The notes beneath the pieces were generated by a model. It searched no databases and was not told where the DNA came from. It was given only the letters and a program-made list of their open reading frames with translations. Positions 6,511-14,280 of a DNA stretch of 43,132 nucleotides are shown here, one piece after another. Position numbers and translations under genes: made by a program. Source of the stretch: an uncultured Lachnospiraceae bacterium (lineage in GTDB: Bacteria; Bacillota; Clostridia; Lachnospirales; Lachnospiraceae); assembly GCA_949502235.1 (NCBI GenBank), contig CATBDC010000034.1, positions 1 to 43,132 on the forward strand, written 5' to 3'. The number at the start of each line of letters is the position of its first letter. Position 1 is the first letter of the stretch.

Positions 6511-6901
6511 CATGAATATCTGTAATAGGGTCTCCTTTAGACTGGAAATATGTTGCTGTCCAGGGAGCGCCGCTTGCTGCCTGGGGCCAGAGAGCCAGTG
6601 TGTGATCTACATAATATTTGTCAAAACCGGATTCAACTAACTGTTCTGGCGTCAGGTTTCTTGTAAGCTGATGGACAATGGCACAAATCATTTCCATATG
6701 TGCGAGTTCCTCTGTACCTATATCAGTCAAAATTCCAGTTACCTCATTATAAGGCATAGAGTACCGCTGTGAGAGATAGCGCATGGAAGCCGCAAGTTCT
6801 CCGTCCGGCCCGCCAAACTGAGTGATAATCACCTGGGCAATCTCCGGATTTGTCTGCGTGATTTTTACCGGATACTGTAATCTTTTTTCATAATTCCACA
6901 T
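6479..6901 (-). CDS. cotJC: CotJC spore-coat Mn-catalase-like protein, truncated by the element
   Basis: The gene starts at ATG 6901, directly after the cotJB stop. Residues 1-135 match CotJC: ITQFGGPDGELAASMRYLSQRYSMP, GTEELAHMEMI and DPITDIHEDMAA. The last five residues (DGTIL) come from the inserted element. By comparison with manganese catalases, E35, E65 and H68 would be metal ligands. The remaining Glu and His lie in the detached half at 674-802. The 140-residue product therefore should not form a complete metal centre. CotJC normally sits in the inner spore coat and is made in the mother cell under sigma-E. Excision of the element would restore the frame. Confidence 0.88.
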   Translation of the reverse strand: MWNYEKRLQYPVKITQTNPEIAQVIITQFGGPDGELAASMRYLSQRYSMPYNEVTGILTDIGTEELAHMEMICAIVHQLTRNLTPEQLVESGFDKYYVDHTLALWPQAASGAPWTATYFQSKGDPITDIHEDMAADGTIL

Positions 6902-7174
6902 TTACTGACATCCTCCTTCCTGCCAGGGCCATGGGCTGTCTATCCATGCCCAGCGCTCTGCGGGAGTGCAGGCAGTATCGAGAGTTAAAGGACTGTAATA
7001 TTTTGCATATTCCTTTAAGGCCTGCACGCGCTGTTTTTTAAATTCTTCAAAATACTCCAGTGCATCACAATCATGCGGATGTGTGTCAAGATAAAGCTTT
7101 ACATCATCAACAGCAAAGCTTACCACATTTATCCATTCAAATAATTCTGCACGGCAGGGTTTGTTATCTGACAT
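6902..7174 (-). CDS. cotJB: Spore coat protein CotJB
   Basis: The protein has 90 residues, the usual CotJB size. It reads FEWINVVSFAVDDVKLYLDTHPHDCDALEYFEEFKKQR...ALKEYAKYYSPLTLDTA and ends in a Trp/Pro-rich SPWPWQEGGCQ tail. It is an acidic, soluble coat component that acts with CotJA and CotJC. An AGGAGG site lies 8 bases before ATG 7174, inside the end of cotJA, so translation is coupled. Its stop TAA directly precedes the cotJC ATG. This gene looks intact despite the damage to cotJC. Confidence 0.9.
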   Translation of the reverse strand: MSDNKPCRAELFEWINVVSFAVDDVKLYLDTHPHDCDALEYFEEFKKQRVQALKEYAKYYSPLTLDTACTPAERWAWIDSPWPWQEGGCQ

Positions 7175-7451
7175 TCTGGCAACCTCCTATCCCACAAAAT
7201 GGTTTGTCAAGTTCCTCGAAAATCGTGCCGCGGCAGAAGCCCTTTTCGGCTTCATAAATATTCTGCCATTCCTGCCACGGAACATAAGCCATTGCAAGCG
7301 GCATACCGGAAAGCTCATCATATGTGGTCCGCGTGTCGCGGCATACAGGGCATACCTCTTCCTGAGGAGAAGAAAAGGCAGGGGAAGGCGTGGCCTGGCC
7401 GCAGCCTCTGCGTCTCATATAATCCTGCGAATTATAGCGGTAATTCGGCAT
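7164..7451 (-). CDS. cotJA: Spore coat-associated protein CotJA
   Basis: The protein has 95 residues from ATG 7451, preferred over ATG 7457, which leaves only one base after the AAGGAG site. The core MPLAMAYVPWQEWQNIYEAEKGFCRGTIFEELDKPFCG is the CotJA signature. The N-terminal half is Arg/Ser/Pro-rich with cysteines (CPVCRDTR) and looks disordered. In Bacillus it helps recruit CotJC to the coat. The gene leads the cotJA-cotJB-cotJC operon on the reverse strand. I could not identify a convincing sigma-E promoter upstream. Confidence 0.9.
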   Translation of the reverse strand: MPNYRYNSQDYMRRRGCGQATPSPAFSSPQEEVCPVCRDTRTTYDELSGMPLAMAYVPWQEWQNIYEAEKGFCRGTIFEELDKPFCGIGGCQNVR

Positions 7452-7533
7452 TTTCATGCTCCTTTCATAAAAACATTTGCAGTATTATACTATGTAAAAA
7501 AAAGGAAGGTGTGCCGGAAGAACTTTTTTTTAG

Positions 7534-7562
7534 TTGTTTTTGTGCTCCGAAATAGGTATAAT
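7534..7562 (+). promoter_or_regulatory. Promoter of the FtsW/RodA-like gene
   Basis: TTGTTT (7534-7539) and TATAAT (7557-7562) are 17 bp apart, 25 bp before ATG 7587. It reads as a sigma-A promoter divergent from cotJA. Confidence 0.55.
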
Positions 7563-7586
7563 GGAGAATAATGGGAGTAGAAAAAT

Positions 7587-8714
7587 ATGAAAAAAAAGAT
7601 GCGTTATTTTGATTACAGTATGATGGCTGTATTAGTATGCCTGGTCTGCTTCGGGCTCGTAATGTTATATAGTACCAGTGCGTACAGTGCTCTGATAGAC
7701 TATGGGGACAGCATGTATTATTTTAAAAGGCAGATTATATTTTGCGCCGCCGGATTTATAGGAATGTGGATTGTTTCCAGGATTAATTACCATTTTTATA
7801 TTAAATGGGCAAAGAGCCTGTACTTTCTTTCAGTTTTGCTTATGCTGCTTGTACAGACTCCTCTTGGAAAGACAGTAAATGGTGCCAGAAGATGGATTAA
7901 GCTTCCCTTTAACCAGCAGTTTCAGCCGGCAGAGGTGACGAAGATCGCGGTTATTTTATTTATCCCTGTGGTAATTATTAAGCTGGGCAAGGAGGCAAGA
8001 ACCTTAAAAGGAATCGGAAGAGTACTTTTATGGGGCGGGTTCTCGGCTCTCTGTGTATATAAGCTTACAGATAATTTGAGTACAGCGATTATTGTCTTTG
8101 GAATCACGTGTATGATGATATTTGTGACTCATCCAAAGACAAAGCCCTTTATTGCTCTTGCTGCAGCAGGTCTGGGTGCAGTTATTGTGGGTGTCCAGGT
8201 GCTTGCAAGGCTTCTTGCCTCCAGTGACAATTTCAGGGTTCAGCGGATTATCACATGGCTTGATCCGGAAAAATATGCGGCCGGAGACGGTTTTCAGATA
8301 CTCCAGGGACTTTATGCCATAGGTTCCGGAGGATTTTTTGGAAAGGGTCTTGGAAATAGTGCGCAGAAAATGGTAATTCCGGAGGTGCAAAATGATATGA
8401 TACTTTCCGTTATCTGCGAGGAGCTGGGCGTATTCGGCGCCATTATGATACTGGTGCTTTTTGCGATGCTTCTTTACAGGCTTATTTTTATTGCCCAGAA
8501 CGCGCCGGACATGTATGGCTCCATGATTGTGACCGGAATTTTTGCCCATATTGCACTTCAGGTGATTTTAAACGTTGCCGTTGTTACAAATCTCATTCCC
8601 ACTACTGGAATCACACTGCCTTTCATCAGCTATGGCGGCACCTCGCTGTTATTTTTGATGGCAGAGATGGGAATTGCCTTCGGTGTCTCAGGAAGTATTA
8701 AAATTGATGAATAA
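7587..8714 (+). CDS. SEDS-family glycosyltransferase, FtsW/RodA/SpoVE type
   Basis: The protein has 375 residues with about ten membrane segments and the SEDS (RodA/FtsW/SpoVE) signatures: GLVMLYSTSAY, NGARRWI, QPAEVTKIAVILF, LQGLYAIGSGGFFGKGLGNSAQK, PEVQNDMILSVICEELG and the C-terminal TGITLPFISYGGTS. These proteins polymerise lipid II into glycan strands together with a class B PBP. The window holds a second family member at 18434 inside the division cluster. The IPEVQND..EELG motif looks more FtsW/SpoVE-like than RodA-like, so I leave the role open: elongation, division or spore cortex. It stands alone behind its own promoter, away from a cognate PBP. Confidence 0.88.
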   Translation: MKKKMRYFDYSMMAVLVCLVCFGLVMLYSTSAYSALIDYGDSMYYFKRQIIFCAAGFIGMWIVSRINYHFYIKWAKSLYFLSVLLMLLVQTPLGKTVNGARRWIKLPFNQQFQPAEVTKIAVILFIPVVIIKLGKEARTLKGIGRVLLWGGFSALCVYKLTDNLSTAIIVFGITCMMIFVTHPKTKPFIALAAAGLGAVIVGVQVLARLLASSDNFRVQRIITWLDPEKYAAGDGFQILQGLYAIGSGGFFGKGLGNSAQKMVIPEVQNDMILSVICEELGVFGAIMILVLFAMLLYRLIFIAQNAPDMYGSMIVTGIFAHIALQVILNVAVVTNLIPTTGITLPFISYGGTSLLFLMAEMGIAFGVSGSIKIDE

Positions 8715-8718
8715 AGGC

Positions 8719-8747
8719 TTGGATTTCCAGACAAAGTATGGTATGAT
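8719..8747 (+). promoter_or_regulatory. Promoter of the DegV gene
   Basis: TTGGAT (8719-8724) and TATGAT (8742-8747) are 17 bp apart, about 70 bp before ATG 8817. It starts just after the end of the preceding gene. Confidence 0.5.
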
Positions 8748-8816
8748 AAGGAATGTAGTATTGAAAACTACATATAATAGAAATTGATAACGTACAAAGG
8801 AGCTGCGTGAGGGAAT

Positions 8817-9656
8817 ATGAGCTATAAAGTAATTGTAGACAGCTGCGGTGAGCTGACTAAGGAGATGAAAGAGTCCGGGTGTTTTGAAACGGCATCTTTG
8901 GAGATTGATGTAGGCGGGCATCATATTATTGATGACGAGACATTTAACCAGGCGGAATTTTTAAAATATGTAAGAGAAGCAGCCGAGTGCCCCAGGTCCT
9001 CCTGCCCGTCACCGGAGACATATCTGGAGGGGTATCACTGTGAGGCAGAGCATGTTTATGCAGTGACACTTTCAGCAGAGCTTAGCGGATCTTACAACAG
9101 TGCGGTTCTCGGGAAGAAGCTGTATCATGAGGAATACGGGGAAAAGGATATTTATGTGTTTAATTCCCGTTCAGCTTCTATAGGGCAGACATTGATTGCC
9201 CTTGAAATTGCAAAATGTGAAGCAGCGGGAATGGCCTTTGAAGATACAGTCAGTCATGTGGAGAAATATATAGAAGGGCAGAACACGTATTTTGTTCTGG
9301 AAACTCTGGAAACCTTAAGGAAGAACGGAAGGCTTACAGGAATTAAGGCGGTTGTTGCAACAGCCCTTAATATTAAACCGGTTATGGGGGCTGCCCCCGA
9401 GGGCACAATCCGCCAGCTGGGGCAGGCAAGAGGCATGAAAAAGGCATTATCCAGAATGATAGAGCATATCGTGGCAGATGTAAAGGATTCTAAGGAGAAG
9501 ATACTTGCCATTTCCCACTGCAACTGTCCCGAACGGGCAGAGAATGTCAGGGATATGCTTAAGAAAGCGGCAGAATTTAAGGATATTATTATACTGGAGA
9601 CTGCAGGGATCAGCAGCATGTATGCGGCAGACGGCGGAATAATTGTGGTTGTATAA
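8817..9656 (+). CDS. DegV-family fatty-acid-binding protein
   Basis: The protein has 279 residues, the usual DegV length. It starts YKVIVDSCGELTKEM and has a pattern typical of the family: ...PRSSCPSPETYLEGY, TLSAELSGSYNSA, FNSRSASIGQTLIALEIA, TYFVLETLETLRKNGRLTG and NIKPVMGA. DegV proteins bind a single fatty acid and, as FakB, present it to the kinase FakA for phospholipid synthesis. No fakA is in the window. The protein is cytosolic with no signal peptide. Members are numerous in clostridia, so the exact ligand is unknown. Confidence 0.9.
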   Translation: MSYKVIVDSCGELTKEMKESGCFETASLEIDVGGHHIIDDETFNQAEFLKYVREAAECPRSSCPSPETYLEGYHCEAEHVYAVTLSAELSGSYNSAVLGKKLYHEEYGEKDIYVFNSRSASIGQTLIALEIAKCEAAGMAFEDTVSHVEKYIEGQNTYFVLETLETLRKNGRLTGIKAVVATALNIKPVMGAAPEGTIRQLGQARGMKKALSRMIEHIVADVKDSKEKILAISHCNCPERAENVRDMLKKAAEFKDIIILETAGISSMYAADGGIIVVV

Positions 9657-9678
9657 TATTCAGTTTTGTGGTACACTA

Positions 9679-9706
9679 AAAGACAGCGCAGGGTGCTGTC
9701 TTTATA
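9679..9706 (+). terminator. Terminator after the DegV gene
   Basis: AAAGACAGC (9679-9687) pairs with GCTGTCTTT (9695-9703) around a 7-base loop and runs into TAT. The T tract is short, so efficiency is uncertain. Confidence 0.6.
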
Positions 9707-9753
9707 AGTGTGTGCCCGGAGGCTTAAGTACAGTGGTAAAGGAGTTTTGACAG

Positions 9754-10044
9754 ATGAGCCAGGAGAAAGTAGAGCGATATAAAAAGGAAAAAGCGAATCG
9801 AAAACAGATTATGAGAAAAGAGAAGATACAGAATACAGTCCGCAAATGTATTGTGTCCGTGATAGGTATTCTGCTTGTGTGCTGGATTGGATATTCGGCT
9901 TATGACATATATGATTCCAACAAACCTGTGCCAAGCGTACAGATTGATTATCAGTCATTTAATGAGTTTTCACAGGATATAACGGAGGCACAGGCGCAGG
10001 CTGCTAAAGAGGCGGAGCAGGCCGCCGCAGAGACAAAGGAATAG
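9754..10044 (+). CDS. Small single-pass membrane protein, unknown function
   Basis: This 96-residue protein follows AAAGGAG. A strongly basic N-terminal region rich in Lys/Arg (residues 1-33) leads to one hydrophobic segment (CIVSVIGILLVCWIGYSAY, about 33-51). An Asp/Ser/Pro-rich stretch and an Ala/Glu/Gln-rich tail follow. This suggests a cytoplasmic N-terminus and an outside C-terminus. No family was recognised. It sits alone between two terminator hairpins, directly upstream of the division cluster. Confidence 0.7.
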   Translation: MSQEKVERYKKEKANRKQIMRKEKIQNTVRKCIVSVIGILLVCWIGYSAYDIYDSNKPVPSVQIDYQSFNEFSQDITEAQAQAAKEAEQAAAETKE

Positions 10045-10072
10045 TTTTCCTGCAAAGTGAATAAGAGATTAG

Positions 10073-10104
10073 AAACGGGTATGCTTTTTGCATACCCGTT
10101 TTTG
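10073..10104 (+). terminator. Strong terminator ahead of the division cluster
   Basis: A perfect 12-bp stem, AAACGGGTATGC (10073-10084) with GCATACCCGTTT (10090-10101), has a T5 loop and runs into more T residues. It insulates the mraZ promoter from upstream transcription. Confidence 0.85.
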
Positions 10105-10131
10105 TTATACAGAAAAAATTTAAAAAAGGGG

Positions 10132-10160
10132 TTGAAATAGAGTGAAAAGTGTTTTACAAT
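10132..10160 (+). promoter_or_regulatory. Promoter of mraZ and the division cluster
   Basis: TTGAAA (10132-10137) and TACAAT (10155-10160) are 17 bp apart, right after the terminator. Transcription would start near 10167, leaving an untranslated leader of about 170 bases before mraZ. Confidence 0.65.
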
Positions 10161-10228
10161 GGTTTCAAGTGGTAGGAAGTGGTGAAAAGTGGTTTCAAGT
10201 GGTTGCTATGAACAGCAACGTGAAGTGG
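10147..10228 (+). promoter_or_regulatory. MraZ-box array (AAGTGG repeats)
   Basis: AAGTGG hexamers start at 10167, 10177, 10187 and 10197, exactly 10 bp apart. Related partial boxes lie at 10147 (AAGTGT) and 10158 (AATGGT), and one more AAGTGG at 10223. MraZ from several bacteria binds arrays of GTGG/TGGG-type direct repeats at about this spacing upstream of its own gene. The array covers the -10 region and start site, fitting autorepression of the cluster. Confidence 0.75.
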
Positions 10229-10331
10229 TGAGAAAGCCATAAAGATTTTGATACTGCTTTTGCAAAAGCCGTTTTGCAGATTGCTGTGAACGGGGAGTGA
10301 ACAGTAACGTTTCGCGCTTTTGTGAGGGAAG
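10198..10331 (+). other. Long mraZ 5' leader with paired repeats
   Basis: The leader contains TGAACAGCAACGT (10209-10221) and TGAACAGTAACGT (10298-10310), direct repeats with one difference. Each forms one side of a small hairpin: GTTGCT...AGCAAC near 10203-10219 and TTGCTG...CAGTAA near 10281-10307. A palindrome GCTTTTGCAAAAGC lies between them. This may be an RNA regulatory structure, but I recognise no known class. Confidence 0.3.
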
Positions 10332-10340
10332 GTGAGTTCT

Positions 10341-10781
10341 ATGTTGAAAGGGGAGTACAGTCATAATATTGATGCCAAAGGCAGATTGATTATTCCGTCC
10401 AGGTTTCGTGACGATCTAGGGGAGAATTTCGTCATAACTAAGGGAATGGAGAACTGTCTTTATGTATATCCTGAGAATGAATGGAACATCTTCGAAGAAA
10501 AGCTTAATGCCCTGCCGACCACCACAGACAAAAAGGCCCGTGCTTTTGCGTATTTTTTTCAGGGGAGTGCAACAGACGGGGATCTGGATAAACAAGGGAG
10601 AACATTAATCCCCTCTGTGCTTAGGAACTATGCACATCTTGACAAGGAAGTTGTGTTTATCGGTATGGGGAAGCGTGCCGAGATATGGGACAAGGCAAGG
10701 TGGGATGAAAAGAATGCTGAAGTGGAGCTTAACATTGAAGATATTGCGTCAGATATGGAAGAAAGTGGATTCAGTATCTAG
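10341..10781 (+). CDS. mraZ: Transcriptional regulator MraZ
   Basis: The protein has 146 residues from ATG 10341, which has a GGAAGGTGAG site; an upstream in-frame GTG at 10332 lies inside that site. Two AbrB-like halves are visible: [27 protein letters not shown] and, near residue 75, [43 protein letters not shown]. MraZ binds repeated boxes upstream of its own gene, here seen at 10147-10228, and regulates the division and wall cluster. It starts the operon; rsmH follows after 11 bp. Confidence 0.95.
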   Translation: MLKGEYSHNIDAKGRLIIPSRFRDDLGENFVITKGMENCLYVYPENEWNIFEEKLNALPTTTDKKARAFAYFFQGSATDGDLDKQGRTLIPSVLRNYAHLDKEVVFIGMGKRAEIWDKARWDEKNAEVELNIEDIASDMEESGFSI

Positions 10782-10792
10782 AGGGAGAAGAT

Positions 10793-11731
10793 ATGGAATT
10801 CAATCACAGGTCAGTATTACTTGAAGAGACAATTGAAGGGTTAAACATCAGGCCGGACGGGTGCTATGTAGACGGCACCCTCGGCGGAGGCGGACATGCA
10901 TATGAGGTATGCAGGCGCCTAAGTAATAAGGGTAAGTTTGTAGGAGTAGATCAGGACGCTGCAGCAATAGAGGCTGCAGGACACCGGCTAAAAGACTTCG
11001 GGGAGAAGGTCACTATAGTAAGAAGCAACTATTGTGAGATGAAGTCGCAGCTTCAAAAATTAGGAATTGACAGGGTAGATGGGATCGTTCTCGATCTGGG
11101 CGTATCGTCATATCAGCTGGATACGGCAGAGCGGGGATTCTCTTATCGCGAAGATGCACCTCTGGACATGCGGATGGATACAAGGAAGAATTGGACAGCC
11201 AGAGACATTGTCAATGAATACAGTGAGATGGAACTCTGCCGTGTGATACGGGATTATGGAGAAGATAAGTTTGCTAAGAATATTGCAAAGCATATTGTGA
11301 AAGAAAGACAGGTTCATCCTGTCGAAACCACAGGGGAACTGGCCGGGATTATTAGGAGGGCCATTCCCATGAAGTATCAGAAGAAGTCGGGACATCCGGC
11401 GAAAAGGACATTTCAGGCATTAAGAATCGAGCTCAACAGAGAACTTGATGTGTTAAGAGATTCCTTAGATGATATGATTGAATTATTAAGCCCGGGCGGA
11501 AGGCTATGCATTATAACCTTTCATTCTTTAGAAGATCGGATTGTAAAAGGTGCGTTTAGAAAGAATGAAAACCCATGCACATGCCCGCCTGATTTCCCGG
11601 TATGTGTGTGCGGAAATGTCTCAAAGGGGAGAATTGTGACAAAGAAGCCCATACTGCCAGGCACAAAGGAGAAGGAAACTAACAGCCGTTCAAAGAGCGC
11701 AAAGCTTAGAATTTTTGAACGGTCTATTTAA
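10793..11731 (+). CDS. rsmH: 16S rRNA (cytosine-N4) methyltransferase RsmH
   Basis: The protein has 312 residues, the normal RsmH (MraW) length. The start [39 protein letters not shown] holds the SAM-binding loop. Further signatures are [47 protein letters not shown] and [17 protein letters not shown]. It methylates N4 of C1402 in 16S rRNA. It lies in its conserved place between mraZ and ftsL. The zinc-like cysteine cluster [13 protein letters not shown] before the C-terminus is common in Firmicute members. Confidence 0.96.
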   Translation: MEFNHRSVLLEETIEGLNIRPDGCYVDGTLGGGGHAYEVCRRLSNKGKFVGVDQDAAAIEAAGHRLKDFGEKVTIVRSNYCEMKSQLQKLGIDRVDGIVLDLGVSSYQLDTAERGFSYREDAPLDMRMDTRKNWTARDIVNEYSEMELCRVIRDYGEDKFAKNIAKHIVKERQVHPVETTGELAGIIRRAIPMKYQKKSGHPAKRTFQALRIELNRELDVLRDSLDDMIELLSPGGRLCIITFHSLEDRIVKGAFRKNENPCTCPPDFPVCVCGNVSKGRIVTKKPILPGTKEKETNSRSKSAKLRIFERSI

Positions 11732-11781
11732 ATAAGCCGTAAGGCCGGAGACGGACTTTGGCTTTTGAAGGGGTGAGTATC

Positions 11782-12306
11782 ATGGCAAGGCAGACAGCGC
11801 GTACAGGAAGGCGAAGAACAGATAAGGGACAGATGTATGTGTACGGGAATGTTGCGGCAAAGCCGTCATATGCCCCGGCAGAATATGAAGAAGTAAGAAG
11901 AAGCCGGAAAAAGGCAAGCAGCCAGGTAAGAAAAAACCGCCGCAAGGCATTTCACATGAACGCGGGCTATGTTACATTTCTAGCCTTTGCGGCAGTGCTT
12001 GGCCTGGTTTTATGTGTAAATTACGTAAAGCTGCAGTCAAGGATTACAAGCCGTTCCGAGAATATTACAAAGCTTCAGGCAGAGCTTGCAGACAGGAAGG
12101 AAGAGAACAATACCAGGTACAATTTCGTGATGGATGCGGTGAACCTGGAGGAAATCCGAGAGAAGGCTGTGGGAACTTTAGGAATGGTATATGCCTCTGA
12201 GGAGCAGGTGATAGAGTATGCCAGTCCTTCGGCGGATTATGTGAAGCAGTACGAAAGTATTCCTGAAGACGGCGTGCTTGCCCAGTCAGACAAACATTCG
12301 GATTAG
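11782..12306 (+). CDS. ftsL: FtsL-like cell division protein
   Basis: The protein has 174 residues from ATG 11782, chosen for the GGGGTGAG site; an upstream TTG (11758) lacks one. A long, basic, probably disordered N-terminal region precedes one membrane segment (about residues 61-83, GYVTFLAFAAVLGLVLCVNYVKLQ). A leucine-zipper-like coiled coil follows (SRSENITKLQAELADRKEENNTRYNFV). This is the plan of FtsL/DivIC septal proteins, which link DivIB and the division PBP. Sequence conservation in this family is low, so the call rests on topology and position between rsmH and the PBP gene. Confidence 0.82.
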   Translation: MARQTARTGRRRTDKGQMYVYGNVAAKPSYAPAEYEEVRRSRKKASSQVRKNRRKAFHMNAGYVTFLAFAAVLGLVLCVNYVKLQSRITSRSENITKLQAELADRKEENNTRYNFVMDAVNLEEIREKAVGTLGMVYASEEQVIEYASPSADYVKQYESIPEDGVLAQSDKHSD

Positions 12307-12314
12307 GTGGAGAT

Positions 12315-14159
12315 ATGGCAGGAAAGACAGGAAAGAAAAGAAGTATATTCAAAAGAAAATTTTCAAAATTAATGCAGAAAAAGCTAGTAATGCTCTTTGT
12401 AGGGATCGTACTAGCTTTTGCTGTCCTGGTGGGAAGGATTACCTATATTAATGCGTCAAACGGAGAAAAATATTCAAAGCTGGTGCTGGATCAGCAGCAG
12501 TATGGAAGCAGGACCATTCCTTTTAAACGGGGGGATATTGTGGACAGAAACGGTACAAAGCTTGCCACCAGTACCCGGGTTTATAATGTGATTCTCGATG
12601 TAAGGGTCATGCTTAGTGATGAAAAATATATAGATCCCACTATTAAGGTGCTGGAGGAATGTTTCGGCCTTAACGGCGATGAGGTAAGGGCTCTGGCGGA
12701 GGAGGATCCGTCAAGCAGATATGCTGTGCTGCTTAAAGGAATTGATTATGATAAGGCAAAGCAGTTTGAGCAGATTGACAAGGATGATGAAAATTATCCG
12801 GATGTAAATGGGATCTGGCTTGAGGAGGACTATATCCGGACCTATCCTTACAATTCGGCCGCGAGTGATGTGATTGGCTTCACTGTTGACGGCAATGTGG
12901 GAAGCAATGGAATTGAAGGCTATTACAACTCCGTTTTAAATGGTACGGACGGCAAGGAATATGGCTATCAGGACGAGACTGCCGCATATGAACGAACAGT
13001 TAAGGAGCCAGAAAACGGAAGCACGGTTGTCTCAACCATTGACCTTGAGGTGCAGAACATTGTGGAAAAGCATATTCTTGCCTTTAATGAAGCCCATAAG
13101 AATAATGCGTGGACAGGAGCTGGAAGTAAAAATACCGCAGTAATCGTTATGAATCCTCAAAACGGTGAGATACTTGCAGAAGCATCTTTCCCTAATTATG
13201 ATTTGAATAATCCAAGGGATTTAAGCGCATATTATACAGAAGAAGAGTTAGGTGCTATGAATGATGAACAGAAGCTGGAGATAATGTATGCGTTGTGGAA
13301 TAATTTCTGCGTCAGCGAAACCTTTGAACCTGGCTCTACAATTAAGCCATTTACAGTGGCTGCAGGGCTGGAGTTAGGCACTCTGACAGGAGACGAATCA
13401 TATAATTGTAATGGTTTTCTGCAGGTGGAGGACTGGAAAATTGACTGTAATAATAAGTCCGGACATGGTGTGCAGACATTAAAACGGTCAGTAGAAAATT
13501 CATGTAATGTGGCTCTTATGGAGATAGGCCAGCAGATGGGGGCAGCGGATTTTGTAAAATACCAGAAGGTATTCGGCTTTGGAGAATTTTGCGGGATTGA
13601 CCTTCCGGGCGAGGCAGGAGGCCTTCTCTATACAGAAGAGGATATGGATTTGGTCAGCCTGTCTACGAATGCCTTTGGGCAGAATTTTACGGTTACCATG
13701 ACACAGCTTGCGGCATCCTTTTGCTCCCTTGTGAATGGGGGAGATTATTACAAGCCCCATGTGGTAAAGCAGATTCAGGATGTGAACGGGAATGTTACGG
13801 AAAATAAAACTCCTGTGCTGATCAAGAAAACCATTTCAAAGGAAACAAGTGATATTCTTAAGGATTATATGCTGGGGGTTGTGTCAGAAGGAACTGGAGG
13901 AACCGCAGCAGTAGAAGGATATGATGTGGGCGGAAAGACCGGCACAGCGGAGAAGCTTCCCAGGGGCAATGAAAAGTATGTGCTGTCCTTTATCGGATAT
14001 GCGCCTCAGGAAAACCCGCAGGTTGTGGTATATGTGGCAATTGATGAAGTGAATTCTCTGTCACCGTCAGACGGAAGACTGGCGCCAGGGCTTGCTGCAG
14101 ACATTATGAAAGAGATTTTCCCTTATCTTGGCATAAGCAAATCTGAACAAACATCGTAA
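12315..14159 (+). CDS. Class B penicillin-binding protein (FtsI/PBP2B-like)
   Basis: The protein has 614 residues: a basic cytoplasmic start, one membrane anchor (about 24-45), a PBP dimerisation domain (FKRGDIVDRNGTKLATSTRVYNV onward) and a transpeptidase domain. Active-site motifs are S341-T-I-K344 (EPGSTIKPF), S396-C-N398 (ENSCNVAL) and K541-T-G (GGKTGTAEK). No PASTA domains follow, unlike Bacillus PbpB. It should cross-link septal peptidoglycan with the downstream FtsW. It follows ftsL by 8 bp, and a possible attenuator separates it from the next PBP gene. Confidence 0.93.
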   Translation: MAGKTGKKRSIFKRKFSKLMQKKLVMLFVGIVLAFAVLVGRITYINASNGEKYSKLVLDQQQYGSRTIPFKRGDIVDRNGTKLATSTRVYNVILDVRVMLSDEKYIDPTIKVLEECFGLNGDEVRALAEEDPSSRYAVLLKGIDYDKAKQFEQIDKDDENYPDVNGIWLEEDYIRTYPYNSAASDVIGFTVDGNVGSNGIEGYYNSVLNGTDGKEYGYQDETAAYERTVKEPENGSTVVSTIDLEVQNIVEKHILAFNEAHKNNAWTGAGSKNTAVIVMNPQNGEILAEASFPNYDLNNPRDLSAYYTEEELGAMNDEQKLEIMYALWNNFCVSETFEPGSTIKPFTVAAGLELGTLTGDESYNCNGFLQVEDWKIDCNNKSGHGVQTLKRSVENSCNVALMEIGQQMGAADFVKYQKVFGFGEFCGIDLPGEAGGLLYTEEDMDLVSLSTNAFGQNFTVTMTQLAASFCSLVNGGDYYKPHVVKQIQDVNGNVTENKTPVLIKKTISKETSDILKDYMLGVVSEGTGGTAAVEGYDVGGKTGTAEKLPRGNEKYVLSFIGYAPQENPQVVVYVAIDEVNSLSPSDGRLAPGLAADIMKEIFPYLGISKSEQTS

Positions 14160-14226
14160 CAGTTTAGATCTGAAATGTTACTAACCATCAGATAAATAGG
14201 AGAAGTAAGGAACAAAATAAAAGAAT

Positions 14227-14277
14227 AACCTCGAAGAAGTGTTAATAAGTTATACAAACGGCTTTTTCGAGGTTTTT
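14227..14277 (+). promoter_or_regulatory. Hairpin that hides the ribosome site of the second PBP gene
   Basis: A 13-bp stem with one G-T pair joins AACCTCGAAGAAG (14227-14239) and CTTTTTCGAGGTT (14262-14274) and is followed by T residues to 14277. Its 3' arm contains the GAGG ribosome site (14269-14272) for ATG 14281. The structure could be an intrinsic terminator, a translational lock, or both. It would uncouple the two PBP genes. Confidence 0.6.
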
Positions 14278-14280
14278 AAT

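Noticed and set aside
7161-7571. Forward ORFs of 118-136 residues over cotJA
   Set aside because: They lie antisense to the clear CotJA frame, contain no recognised motif and would run through the region with the next gene's promoter.
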